Under the pieces are notes generated by a model, which was given only the letters and a program-made list of their open reading frames with translations, did no database searches and was not told the origin of the DNA. A stretch of 24,625 nucleotides of DNA, from the IMG/VR virus record IMGVR_UViG_3300035670_005553, positions 1 through 24,625 of that record, one strand, 5' to 3'. A program made the translations under genes and the position numbers. Positions 11,772 through 18,746 of this stretch are shown piece after piece; the stretch's first letter is position 1, and each line of letters starts with the position of its first letter. Origin of the DNA: a virus.

Positions 11772-12741
11772 ATACCTGATTACTGGTGGCACTGGCTCAT
11801 TCGGTCGCACAATGACTCGGTTTATTCTTGCTAAACCCGGAGCTGAGGTTGTTGTCTTTAGCCGCGACGAAGCCAAGCAAGATGAGATGCGACATGAGTT
11901 TAATAATCAGCGCCTCTCGTTTATAGTGGGCGATACAAGGGACTACAGGGCTATCTACAAGGCGCTGAAGGGCGTTGATAGGGTCTTTCATGCGGCAGCG
12001 CTAAAGCAAGTACCTAGCTGCGAGTTCAATCCTATGGAGGCCGTCAAGACAAACATAGAGGGCTCTGCCAATGTACTTGAAGCCGCGATTGAGCAGGAGG
12101 TAAATTCGGTCGTGGTTCTCAGTACTGACAAGGCGGTCTATCCGGTCAATGCTATGGGAATCTCAAAGGCAATGATGGAAAAGGTTGCTTTGTCTTATGC
12201 CCGCCAGCAACAGGACACGCGCATTATGGTAACGCGATACGGCAATGTGATGTATTCGCGGGGCTCTGTAATCCCTTTGTTTATTAATCAGATTCGGTCT
12301 GGCAACCTAACAATTACTGACCCAAACATGACTCGGTTCTTAATGAGTCTTGACGATTCTGTTGATTTAGTACAACGGGCATGGGAACTTGGTAATAATG
12401 GAGACTTGTTTGTCCGAAAAGCTCCAGCGGCGACTATTGGCACGATTGCGGAAGCGGTACAGGAAATCTTCGGGAAGGCCGAGTCTGTATTTACGATTGG
12501 CGCTCGCCATGGAGAAAAGTTACATGAAAGCTTGCTCTCCGCAGAGGAGAGGGCGACAGCCCAAGAGGTTGTGCAGTATTACAGGGTTCCGCTTGACCAA
12601 AGAAACCTGAACTATATAACAAGCAAGCCCATGATTCTTGGTGAGGCTTACACAAGCGAGAACACAAATCGTCTTGATGTCGAGGCAACGAAAGAACTAA
12701 TCTTGAGACTCCCCGAGGTGCAAAAAGCACTGTCAAGGTAA
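11764..12741 (+). CDS. UDP-GlcNAc 4,6-dehydratase (5-inverting type), CapE/WbjB/FnlA-like
   Basis: The 325-aa protein is an extended SDR with GGTGSFG (8-14), FHAAALKQVPSCEFNPMEAV, STDKAVYPVNAMGISKA (Ser120-Asp122-Lys123; Met131 and Lys135, with the usual Tyr of YxxxK replaced by Met as in the FlaA1/CapE group) and RYGNVMYSRGSVIPLF. The C-terminal part (APAATIGTIAEAVQEIFG, GARHGEKLHESLLS, YYRVPLDQRNLNY, RLDVEATKELIL) is diagnostic of the WbjB/CapE/FnlA branch. These enzymes convert UDP-GlcNAc to a 4-keto-6-deoxy-L-hexosamine nucleotide. It overlaps the reductase by 8 nt. No C2-epimerase gene is visible here, so an L-talo- or L-rhamno-configured product is more likely than UDP-L-FucNAc. Confidence 0.9.
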   Translation: MTKYLITGGTGSFGRTMTRFILAKPGAEVVVFSRDEAKQDEMRHEFNNQRLSFIVGDTRDYRAIYKALKGVDRVFHAAALKQVPSCEFNPMEAVKTNIEGSANVLEAAIEQEVNSVVVLSTDKAVYPVNAMGISKAMMEKVALSYARQQQDTRIMVTRYGNVMYSRGSVIPLFINQIRSGNLTITDPNMTRFLMSLDDSVDLVQRAWELGNNGDLFVRKAPAATIGTIAEAVQEIFGKAESVFTIGARHGEKLHESLLSAEERATAQEVVQYYRVPLDQRNLNYITSKPMILGEAYTSENTNRLDVEATKELILRLPEVQKALSR

Positions 12742-12750
12742 GATTGACTC
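12739..12750 (+). promoter_or_regulatory. Leaderless promoter of the connector/tail operon, overlapping the upstream stop codon
   Basis: TAAGAT at 12739-12744 begins with the TAA stop of the dehydratase gene and is followed by 6 nt (TGACTC) and ATG at 12751. There is no ribosome binding site. Geometry is identical to the box in front of the GT4 gene. It would restart virion-gene transcription after the sugar cassette. No convincing -35 element is visible. Confidence 0.6.
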
Positions 12751-13341
12751 ATGGCAATTAGCAACGGATATACGACTCTTGTAGAGGTCAAAAATATCTT
12801 GCGCCTGACTGACAGCATTGATGATGCCCTCCTAGAGACCTGCATTGAGAGCGCCAGTAGGCAGATTGACACTCACTGCGAGCGCGTTTTTACTTCTAGC
12901 ACTGGCACTCGGGTTTACACGCCCAGAGATTCCTACACCTGCGAGATTGACGACCTAGTGTCTTTGACTTCTTTAGAGAGCTCAACGGATGGCGACAGCT
13001 TTGATGTTACTTGGGGCGTGAACGACTATCAGCTGATGCCCCTAAACGGCTATGTAGGCGGGCTACAGCGCCCTTACGACCTGATTGGGGCCATTGGGGA
13101 CTTGGTGTTCACCACGCTCGGCATAGAGGCTACTGTGCGCGTTACAGGGACATTCGGCTGGAGCGCAGTGCCTACCGATATTCGTCAGGCCTGCAACCTT
13201 ATTGCCATTCGCCAGTACAAGCGCTATGATTCGCCTCTTGGAGTTGCTGGATTCGGGGACCTAGGCGCTATCAGGGTAAGCCGCTTCGACCCTGATGTAG
13301 AAACCCTATTAAGCCCTTATCGTAAGCTGCGGTTTGCTTAA
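12751..13341 (+). CDS. Head-tail connector (adaptor) protein
   Basis: 196 aa. The N-terminus LVEVKNILRLTDSIDDALLETCIESASRQIDTHCERVF is the helical signature of phage head-tail adaptor proteins of the gp6/gp15 type that dock beneath the portal. The middle is beta-rich, and the C-terminus (VPTDIRQACNLIAIRQYKRYDSPLGV then RVSRFDPDVETLLSPYRKLRFA) is characteristic of actinophage connectors. It starts directly at the leaderless promoter and overlaps the next gene by TAATG. Confidence 0.88.
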   Translation: MAISNGYTTLVEVKNILRLTDSIDDALLETCIESASRQIDTHCERVFTSSTGTRVYTPRDSYTCEIDDLVSLTSLESSTDGDSFDVTWGVNDYQLMPLNGYVGGLQRPYDLIGAIGDLVFTTLGIEATVRVTGTFGWSAVPTDIRQACNLIAIRQYKRYDSPLGVAGFGDLGAIRVSRFDPDVETLLSPYRKLRFA

Positions 13342-13745
13342 TGGCTGAATTAGCCAACATCCGTGCTGGCATTGCTCGCAACATGGGCAAGGTCCCGGGG
13401 CTGCGTACTAGCGCTGAACTAATTGACAGTCCAAATCCGCCTATGGCTGTTATCGGCCTAGATACAATCGACTACGATGGCGCTTTTCAGAATGGCCTAA
13501 CTACTTACAACTTCACCATCACGGTGATTGTAGGAAGGGCTGCTGAGAGAGAACAGCAACGCAAGCTTGATTCGTACCTGCTCCCGGTCGGCACTTTTTC
13601 GGTGAAGTCTGCGGTAGAATCAGATAGAAGTCTAGACGGTGAGATTTATGACCTGCGGGTCATAAGCGCGAACTCGATAGGCTCAATAACAATAAACGAC
13701 CAAACATATCTGGCAGCCGAGTTCTCGGTTGTCGTCTATGCATAA
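13341..13745 (+). CDS. Tail terminator / tail-completion protein
   Basis: A 134-aa alpha-beta protein in the canonical slot between connector and tail tube. Features: N-terminal helix LANIRAGIARNMGKVPGL, then PPMAVIGLDTIDYDGAF, TTYNFTITVIVGRAAEREQQRKLDSYL and the C-terminal strand YLAAEFSVVVYA. These match the small ring proteins that cap the tail tube and bind the connector (lambda gpU-like role). Assigned mainly by synteny and length; the sequence is divergent. Confidence 0.72.
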   Translation: MAELANIRAGIARNMGKVPGLRTSAELIDSPNPPMAVIGLDTIDYDGAFQNGLTTYNFTITVIVGRAAEREQQRKLDSYLLPVGTFSVKSAVESDRSLDGEIYDLRVISANSIGSITINDQTYLAAEFSVVVYA

Positions 13746-13754
13746 GGAGCTAAA

Positions 13755-14168
13755 TTGGCTAAATATGTGGTGACGGGAACTACCGTCAAGCTCAATGGGA
13801 CTGACATTTCTAGTTCCTGTGCCCGAGCTGAACTTGTAATCAACTCTGCTGATGTCGATGTAACCGACTTTGGCAGCGCAGGCTGGACTGAGGTCATTGG
13901 TGGCTTAAAGTCCGGAACTGTGTCCCTCGACTTCCACAGCGACTTTGGCGCAGGTGCAGTTAGCACCCTGCTTCAGCCGCTTGTTGGAACCATTGGCACC
14001 GTAGTGCTCATTGCAGGAAATGGAACCGCCGCCAGTGGCTTGACACCTGCATATACGGCTACCTGCCTCATCAACAGCTTCACCCCCGTGTCGGGTGCTG
14101 TGGGCGACCTCGCCACCTTCTCGGTGTCGTGGCCTACCTCTGGCTCCGTATCTTACGCAACTGCTTAA
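13755..14168 (+). CDS. Major tail (tube) protein
   Basis: A TTG start at 13755 is chosen because AAGGAG lies 5 nt upstream (13744-13749). The 137-aa protein is beta-rich: VVTGTTVKLNGTDIS, ELVINSADVDVTDFGSAGWTEVIGGLKSGTVSLDFHSDFGAGAV, and YTATCLINSFTPVSGAVGDLATFSVSWPTSG. The pattern of a modified strand pair followed by G-D-L-A-T-F-S-V-x-W-P is typical of actinophage major tail proteins that stack as hexamers to form the tube. The strong SD with a rare start codon in an abundant protein is notable. Confidence 0.88.
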   Translation: MAKYVVTGTTVKLNGTDISSSCARAELVINSADVDVTDFGSAGWTEVIGGLKSGTVSLDFHSDFGAGAVSTLLQPLVGTIGTVVLIAGNGTAASGLTPAYTATCLINSFTPVSGAVGDLATFSVSWPTSGSVSYATA

Positions 14169-14176
14169 GGAAAATA

Positions 14177-14431
14177 ATGAGAATCAACCTGCAACTCACT
14201 TTTGCCGACAAAACTGAAAAAGAAATTACTGCCAACGCAGCGGATTTGGTTGCCTTTGAGGACAAATTCAACCTATCCATCGCTGCCCTTGGTGGCGGAG
14301 AACCTCGCCTGAGCCACTTGCTTTACATTGCATGGCACAGCGAGACTCGCACCAAGGGAACCAACCTCTCCTTCGAGGAATGGTGCAGCACTGTAGAGGC
14401 AGTGGGTGAATCACCTAACGACCCAAAATAA
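14177..14431 (+). CDS. Tail assembly chaperone, short form (lambda gpG equivalent)
   Basis: ATG at 14177 lies behind AAGGAAAA and gives an 84-aa protein: MRINLQLTFADKTEKEITANAADLVAFEDKFNLSIAAL, then HLLYIAWHSETRTKGTNLSFEEWCSTVEAVGE. Its position between tail tube and tape measure, size, and the slippery heptamer at its last codons identify it as the G-type chaperone that keeps the tape measure soluble and recruits tube subunits. The upstream in-frame extension to 14129 lies inside the tail tube gene and is rejected. It ends CCA AAA TAA. Confidence 0.88.
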   Translation: MRINLQLTFADKTEKEITANAADLVAFEDKFNLSIAALGGGEPRLSHLLYIAWHSETRTKGTNLSFEEWCSTVEAVGESPNDPK

Positions 14432-14456
14432 AGGGTCTGGGCGATAGTTCCGCCCA
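14422..14456 (+). promoter_or_regulatory. Programmed -1 ribosomal frameshift site with downstream stem-loop
   Basis: The heptamer C CCA AAA (14422-14428) is a canonical X XXY YYZ slippery site in register with the G frame, one codon before its stop. A 9-nt spacer leads to a 6-bp stem, TGGGCG (14438-14443) with CGCCCA (14451-14456), around a 7-nt loop. Slippage joins the frames of the chaperone pair. Confidence 0.85.
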
Positions 14457-14577
14457 CTGGTTCATTGCAGGACTAGCCGTAGAGACAGGCATCTCTCCCC
14501 GAGAGTTGATTGCTCTAGACGACAGGATGCTCTGGACTATGTATAGATGGTTGGTCGCCAAAAATACTCCCAAGTAG
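14428..14577 (+). CDS. Frameshift-encoded T region of the tail assembly chaperone (gpGT equivalent)
   Basis: Reading in the -1 frame from base 14428 gives 49 codons to TAG at 14575-14577: IKGLGDSSAHWFIAGLAVETGISPRELIALDDRMLWTMYRWLVAKNTPK in segments, with no start codon of its own. The fused protein, join(14177..14428,14428..14577), would be 133 aa. The HWFIAGLAVETGISP and DRMLWTMYRWLVAK segments are what one expects of the T domain that contacts the tail tube protein. In lambda and most siphoviruses the fusion is made at a low ratio to the short form. Confidence 0.87.
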   Translation: MKGLGDSSAHWFIAGLAVETGISPRELIALDDRMLWTMYRWLVAKNTPK

Positions 14578-14583
14578 CACTAG

Positions 14584-14604
14584 CGCCCCGCAAGGGGCGT
14601 TTTT
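14584..14604 (+). terminator. Intrinsic terminator after the tail chaperone genes
   Basis: CGCCCC (14584-14589), a GCAA tetraloop, and GGGGCG (14594-14599) followed by five T residues. Stem, stable GNRA loop and U-tract are all classical. It closes the connector-to-chaperone operon before the tape measure block. Confidence 0.88.
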
Positions 14605-14615
14605 GCTTTGTCGGG

Positions 14616-14639
14616 TAAAATTGACTAGAAGTAAGGCGG
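14616..14639 (+). promoter_or_regulatory. Promoter and ribosome binding site of the tape-measure operon
   Basis: TAAAAT at 14616-14621 fits an actinobacterial -10 box and follows the terminator directly. A start near 14628 would give a leader of about 16 nt containing AGGCGG (14634-14639), 4 nt before the TTG start at 14644. The block TAAAATTGACT is nearly identical to TAAGATTGACT at the connector promoter. No -35 is obvious. Confidence 0.45.
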
Positions 14640-14643
14640 AATC

Positions 14644-15462
14644 TTGGCATATCAACTTTTAGGAGCCTCATTTATTGGGCTTTTTGTTAATGCCGCTAGG
14701 AGCTCTTGGACTGCGACTGCCGCTCGCGCTTCTATTTTTTCAATGCCTGCCTTCAGCGCAGAGCAAATGCTGAGTCCCAATGCTGTAGCTCAGATAGAAA
14801 TTACTAATTATCGACAGCTAATTGCCGTGCTAAAAAGAGTTGCTCCGGACCTAGAAAAAGAATTTAGGAAGCAATCTCGCAAGCTTGGAGTAGCCCCAAA
14901 AAGGGAAGTAGTAAAAAAAATACGAGGCATCGGTCCTCACGGGCCATTCGGTCGTACACGCCGACCCGGAAGAAACTTTGATGGCTGGGATACTCAAAAT
15001 GGTCGTATTTCATGGACTGTCAATGGCAAGCAAAATCGACCCTATGACCAAGTAAAGCTTGACACAAGAAAGCGCACCCGAAACAAAGACTTACGAAGGC
15101 TAGAAGCCGGAGAGGGCGGAACCTTGGGCGTTGTACGAATCCGGGTTATGTCTGCCCCAACAATCATTGCGGATATTGCTGGAGCCAGCAGGCGCTATTA
15201 CTTTAACCGTGGCAAGATGGAAACAGATGATTACCAAATTAATTATTTTGGTAAAGGCGTTATTACCCGAAAACACAAAATCAATCCAATGAACTCCATT
15301 CGGTTTGTTCAAAGATTGAGCAATAGGGGCAAAGGCGGTCCAGCGAAGAGAGCTTCACGCTATGCGTACCCCGCAGTTGAAAAAGCCATGCCGCAATTTA
15401 AAAAAGAGTTTCAACCAGTCCTAAGCTCGACTGTCATTAAATTGAACGCATTGATGAGGTAG
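14644..15462 (+). CDS. Basic phage structural protein, possible HK97 gp10-like tail-completion protein
   Basis: The 272-aa product starts at a TTG with AGGCGG upstream; no better in-frame start is seen. The first 40 residues include a hydrophobic stretch (LLGASFIGLFVNA), odd for a virion protein. From about residue 50 the helix ITNYRQLIAVLKRVAPDLEKEFRKQSRKLG resembles HK97 gp10-type neck proteins; the remainder is strongly basic (GRTRRPGRNFDGW, DTRKRTRNKDLRRLEAGEGG) and ends in a helix VEKAMPQFKKEFQPVL. In most siphoviruses such a gene precedes the tail tube, so its place between chaperone and tape measure is unusual. Base composition is AT-richer than the previous operon. Confidence 0.6.
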   Translation: MAYQLLGASFIGLFVNAARSSWTATAARASIFSMPAFSAEQMLSPNAVAQIEITNYRQLIAVLKRVAPDLEKEFRKQSRKLGVAPKREVVKKIRGIGPHGPFGRTRRPGRNFDGWDTQNGRISWTVNGKQNRPYDQVKLDTRKRTRNKDLRRLEAGEGGTLGVVRIRVMSAPTIIADIAGASRRYYFNRGKMETDDYQINYFGKGVITRKHKINPMNSIRFVQRLSNRGKGGPAKRASRYAYPAVEKAMPQFKKEFQPVLSSTVIKLNALMR

Positions 15463-15465
15463 CAG

Positions 15466-17586
15466 ATGTTTAATTCCTTAATCCTTAACATCCTTTCGGT
15501 TTTCAAATCGAACGGCGTTCAGGCTGCTCAAAAAGCACTTGGTGGGCTTGGTGGGCAATTAGGTAGGCTCGCTACTCAGGCAGGAGCCGCGGCAGGAGCG
15601 TTTGGTGCTTTTGGTGCAATAACTGGAGCAAGTCAATTCTTCCAAAACGCCGCTGACCAAGCACAGCAGTTAGAGCGCAATATGGCTGCTGTTAATCAGG
15701 TTTTCCAAGAACAATCTAATAAGATGCGTGGCTATATCAAAGGTGTTGAAGGCTATGGTCTAGCGCAAGCTGAAGCCGCTAAGGCTACCGTATTTATTGG
15801 TTCGGTACTTAAGCAATCTGGGTTCAGTCTTGAAGAAACGGCTAATCTTACTCAGATTCTTACAAATCGAGCTGTGGACCTAGCCACAACTTATGGTTAC
15901 GATGTGCAAGAAGCCCTAATGGGCATGACTGCTCTCTTCCGTGGAGAATATGACCCGATTGAAAAATTCGGTGTCGCTATGAAGCAAAGCGAAATTAACT
16001 CTGAGCTTGCAGCGCGAGGATTAGAAAAGCTTGAGGGAGCAGCAAGGCGTTACGCCGAACAACAAATCCGTGTTCAATTATTGCTTGAACGGAGCTCTGA
16101 TGCCGCAGGAGCCTTTGACCGACTGCAAGGAAGTTTGTATGTAAGCACTAAAAAGCTTGAGGCGGTATTTAATAATTTCTTAGCTAATGCTGGAGAGCCA
16201 CTTCAAGATGGACTTGCTGAAATCAATAATGTACTTACCTCCGTTATTGAAAGCAGCGGTCCTGAAATTGTTGAGGTTTTTGAAAGCCTCGGAACAACAA
16301 TCTCAAATATGACTCCAATGATTGAAGATGCTGCAACAGCGTTTTTCAATCTACTTGGCACATTCCAACAAATTATCGACCTTATCAACCTGTTTGGTGG
16401 GCCTTTATCGGGCATTGCAACAAATCTTGATGCAATCGCCACGGGGACTGAGAGATGGTCCTTAATTCTGGACTTTTTAACTTTGACCATAACTGACTAT
16501 GGGCGACAAATTGATAAAGAAATAGCAAGACTCCCCTTCTTGGCTGATGCTATCAATTTTGTAAGAGATGCTTATGAGGGCTGGCTGGGCAATGGGGACA
16601 AACTGGATGAGGGCTTGAGAAGAGAAATCGATGTATTAAAAGCACGAAATGGAATTCTTGATGCGGCAGGATTAGCAAGTACCGAATTTGCAGAAGTAAA
16701 TAGAGGGAAAGTAGCTCTAGCTCTTGCAGCCAGTGAAAGAGCGCTAAGAATGAACGCTCTTGCGGCACAAACATACATGCAAAGTTATGTGCAGCTTGTT
16801 GCAATAGGAGCAGCAACAAATCCTTTTACAGTAAATGAGCCTTTCAAATACACTCTGCCAAGACTCACAGGCGGCAGTACAGCAAAAGCGGCTGACCCTA
16901 TCAAGGAATTTTTTAGCAAGCTTAAAGAAGAAGTCCGAAAACAGAAAGCTTTGCTCAAGCTTGAATCTATGGGAGCTTCGGAATCTGTCATAGAAACTAT
17001 ACTCGGGGCTTCAAATTGGGAAGCGGTTTACAAAAAAATTGCTGATGGTGGCAAGAAGGCTCTCGATGAGGTCACAAAGCTTATCAAGCGAGGTTACGAC
17101 TACGCTCAGGCGCAAAAGGAAAAGCTAAAAGCACTTAAAGATTCGGTCAAGGATGCAGTAAGCGGGATTGCTGATAACTTACTTGGGGCCTTCAACCTCA
17201 AGGACTTTGGCAAGACCACTGGCGAAATAGTCTCAAACATGCGCAAGATGGTCGAGCGCATCCGCGCCTTCAAAGACGAAGTTACTCGGTTGGCAAAAGC
17301 TGGGCTCAATCCTCAACTGCTACAGCAGGTCTTAGCAATGGGGCCTATGGAGGGTTTGTCATTTGCTCGCGCGTTGCTAGCTGGCGGCAACATAGGCGAG
17401 CTCAATTCGCTTTACGGCCAGGCTACTAGCCTTGCGCTAGAGGCTGGGCGTGGCATTGTCAGCGCGCAACAGAACTACTACATTACGGTAAATGGTGGCG
17501 TTGGGGACAAAAAGACCATTGGCGCTGCTATCGTAGAAGCAATCAAGGCATACGAGCGAACTTCGGGTATTGGCTGGAGAGCCTAA
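15466..17586 (+). CDS. Tape measure protein
   Basis: The 706-aa protein is the longest gene of the tail block apart from the fibre and follows the chaperones. Its N-terminus is small-residue and helix-rich (NGVQAAQKALGGLGGQLGRLATQAGAAAGAFGAFGAI), then the tape-measure core GYGLAQAEAAKATVFIGSVLKQSGFSLEETANLTQILTNRAVDLA and LMGMTALFRGEYDPIEKFGVAMKQSEIN (about 105-190). Coiled coils and a hydrophobic patch near 280-340 follow. It sets tail length; the rule of about 1.5 angstrom per residue gives roughly 100 nm. The 5' three quarters are AT-richer than the last 400 bp, suggesting mosaicism. It overlaps the next gene as TAATG. Confidence 0.92.
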   Translation: MFNSLILNILSVFKSNGVQAAQKALGGLGGQLGRLATQAGAAAGAFGAFGAITGASQFFQNAADQAQQLERNMAAVNQVFQEQSNKMRGYIKGVEGYGLAQAEAAKATVFIGSVLKQSGFSLEETANLTQILTNRAVDLATTYGYDVQEALMGMTALFRGEYDPIEKFGVAMKQSEINSELAARGLEKLEGAARRYAEQQIRVQLLLERSSDAAGAFDRLQGSLYVSTKKLEAVFNNFLANAGEPLQDGLAEINNVLTSVIESSGPEIVEVFESLGTTISNMTPMIEDAATAFFNLLGTFQQIIDLINLFGGPLSGIATNLDAIATGTERWSLILDFLTLTITDYGRQIDKEIARLPFLADAINFVRDAYEGWLGNGDKLDEGLRREIDVLKARNGILDAAGLASTEFAEVNRGKVALALAASERALRMNALAAQTYMQSYVQLVAIGAATNPFTVNEPFKYTLPRLTGGSTAKAADPIKEFFSKLKEEVRKQKALLKLESMGASESVIETILGASNWEAVYKKIADGGKKALDEVTKLIKRGYDYAQAQKEKLKALKDSVKDAVSGIADNLLGAFNLKDFGKTTGEIVSNMRKMVERIRAFKDEVTRLAKAGLNPQLLQQVLAMGPMEGLSFARALLAGGNIGELNSLYGQATSLALEAGRGIVSAQQNYYITVNGGVGDKKTIGAAIVEAIKAYERTSGIGWRA

Positions 17587-18746
17587 TGGCAACAAAGGTT
17601 GAATTCGGTTTCAACAAAGATGACAGTGGCAACTATATCTACAATGACATCTCAAACTTTGTGCGCTCGGTAAGCATAGGCCGAGGGAAGTCCACAGAAC
17701 TTAGCGGCTACAACGCTGGGAACTGCACAATAGCCCTGAACAACCACGAGCGTACTTTTGACCCCTCTTACCCAGATAGCCCCTACAACGGTCAAATAGT
17801 GCCCACTGGAGGGTTGCGGGTAATTGTTGATGATGAGCAAATCTTTGAGGGCATCATCAATGATTGGAATCTGACTTATGACCTGAGCGGAGACAGCCTT
17901 GCTGAAGTCACTGCTAACGATGCCTTCATTCAGCTAACCAATCAAGCCCTGACCGCGCACACAGCAAGCGTGGAGCTGACAGGCACTCGCATCAATTCGG
18001 TCCTTAGCCGAACCGAAGTAGATTGGCCTGTGGCTAAACGACAAATTTCGGTTGGCGCATCTACTCTGCAAGACGATGTGGTATCAGACGGCACAAATGT
18101 CCTCAGCTATTTGCAGACTGTCGAGATGTCAGAACCGGGCAGGTTATATGTTGATAGATTCGGCAACATCGTTTTTAAAGACAAGAACGATGCCCTGTAT
18201 GAAACGACTTCTAACTTTAGCCGGACAAACCTAAGCCCAAATCCATCATTTGAATCCAGCACAGCTACTTGGATACTCGACTCTGGCTCATTGAGCCGTT
18301 CTACTGCTGGCAGTGGCGCTGTGATTGAATACACGGAAACTGACATAACAAATGCGGGAAGCGCCTATGGCAGCTTGGCAGGCAGCGCATATCAGAACTT
18401 CAACGCCGTTGGCAATGCCACTTACACAGCAAGCCTTTATGCAAAAGCAAGCTCTGGCACTGTTGAGCTAACTTTCATCGGATATCAGTCAATTGCAGGT
18501 AGCGCTTATGACTTGTCTGCAAGCACTGTAGCGACATTGGGCACTGCTTGGACTCGATATGACATTAGCTGGCGAACTGAGCCCGATTACATCTATGGGC
18601 GAGTGGGTATTTCTTCAACTGGCGGGACTGCTGAGGTTGATGCAGTTCTTATTGAGCAAAGTCCAGTTATAGGCTTTTACTTTGATGGCGACATAAAACC
18701 GACAGACACAGAAACCACAACCTATGTCACGGAGTGGAACACCTAA
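17586..18746 (+). CDS. Minor tail / baseplate protein with C-terminal carbohydrate-binding-like module
   Basis: 386 aa. Residues 1-200 show the actinophage minor-tail pattern: VSIGRGKSTELSGYNAGNCTIALNNHERTFDPSY, VTANDAFIQLTNQAL and the GRLYVDRFGNIVFKDKN hinge (186-201). After residue 212 a module begins TNLSPNPSFESSTATW and runs through AYQNFNAVGNATYTASLYAKASSGTVEL and WTRYDISW to VDAVLIEQS, a jelly-roll of the CBM4/9 type often found in phage tails. The protein ends soon after and the next gene continues the minor-tail domain. A role at the tail tip binding host cell-wall glycan is inferred. Confidence 0.82.
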   Translation: MATKVEFGFNKDDSGNYIYNDISNFVRSVSIGRGKSTELSGYNAGNCTIALNNHERTFDPSYPDSPYNGQIVPTGGLRVIVDDEQIFEGIINDWNLTYDLSGDSLAEVTANDAFIQLTNQALTAHTASVELTGTRINSVLSRTEVDWPVAKRQISVGASTLQDDVVSDGTNVLSYLQTVEMSEPGRLYVDRFGNIVFKDKNDALYETTSNFSRTNLSPNPSFESSTATWILDSGSLSRSTAGSGAVIEYTETDITNAGSAYGSLAGSAYQNFNAVGNATYTASLYAKASSGTVELTFIGYQSIAGSAYDLSASTVATLGTAWTRYDISWRTEPDYIYGRVGISSTGGTAEVDAVLIEQSPVIGFYFDGDIKPTDTETTTYVTEWNT

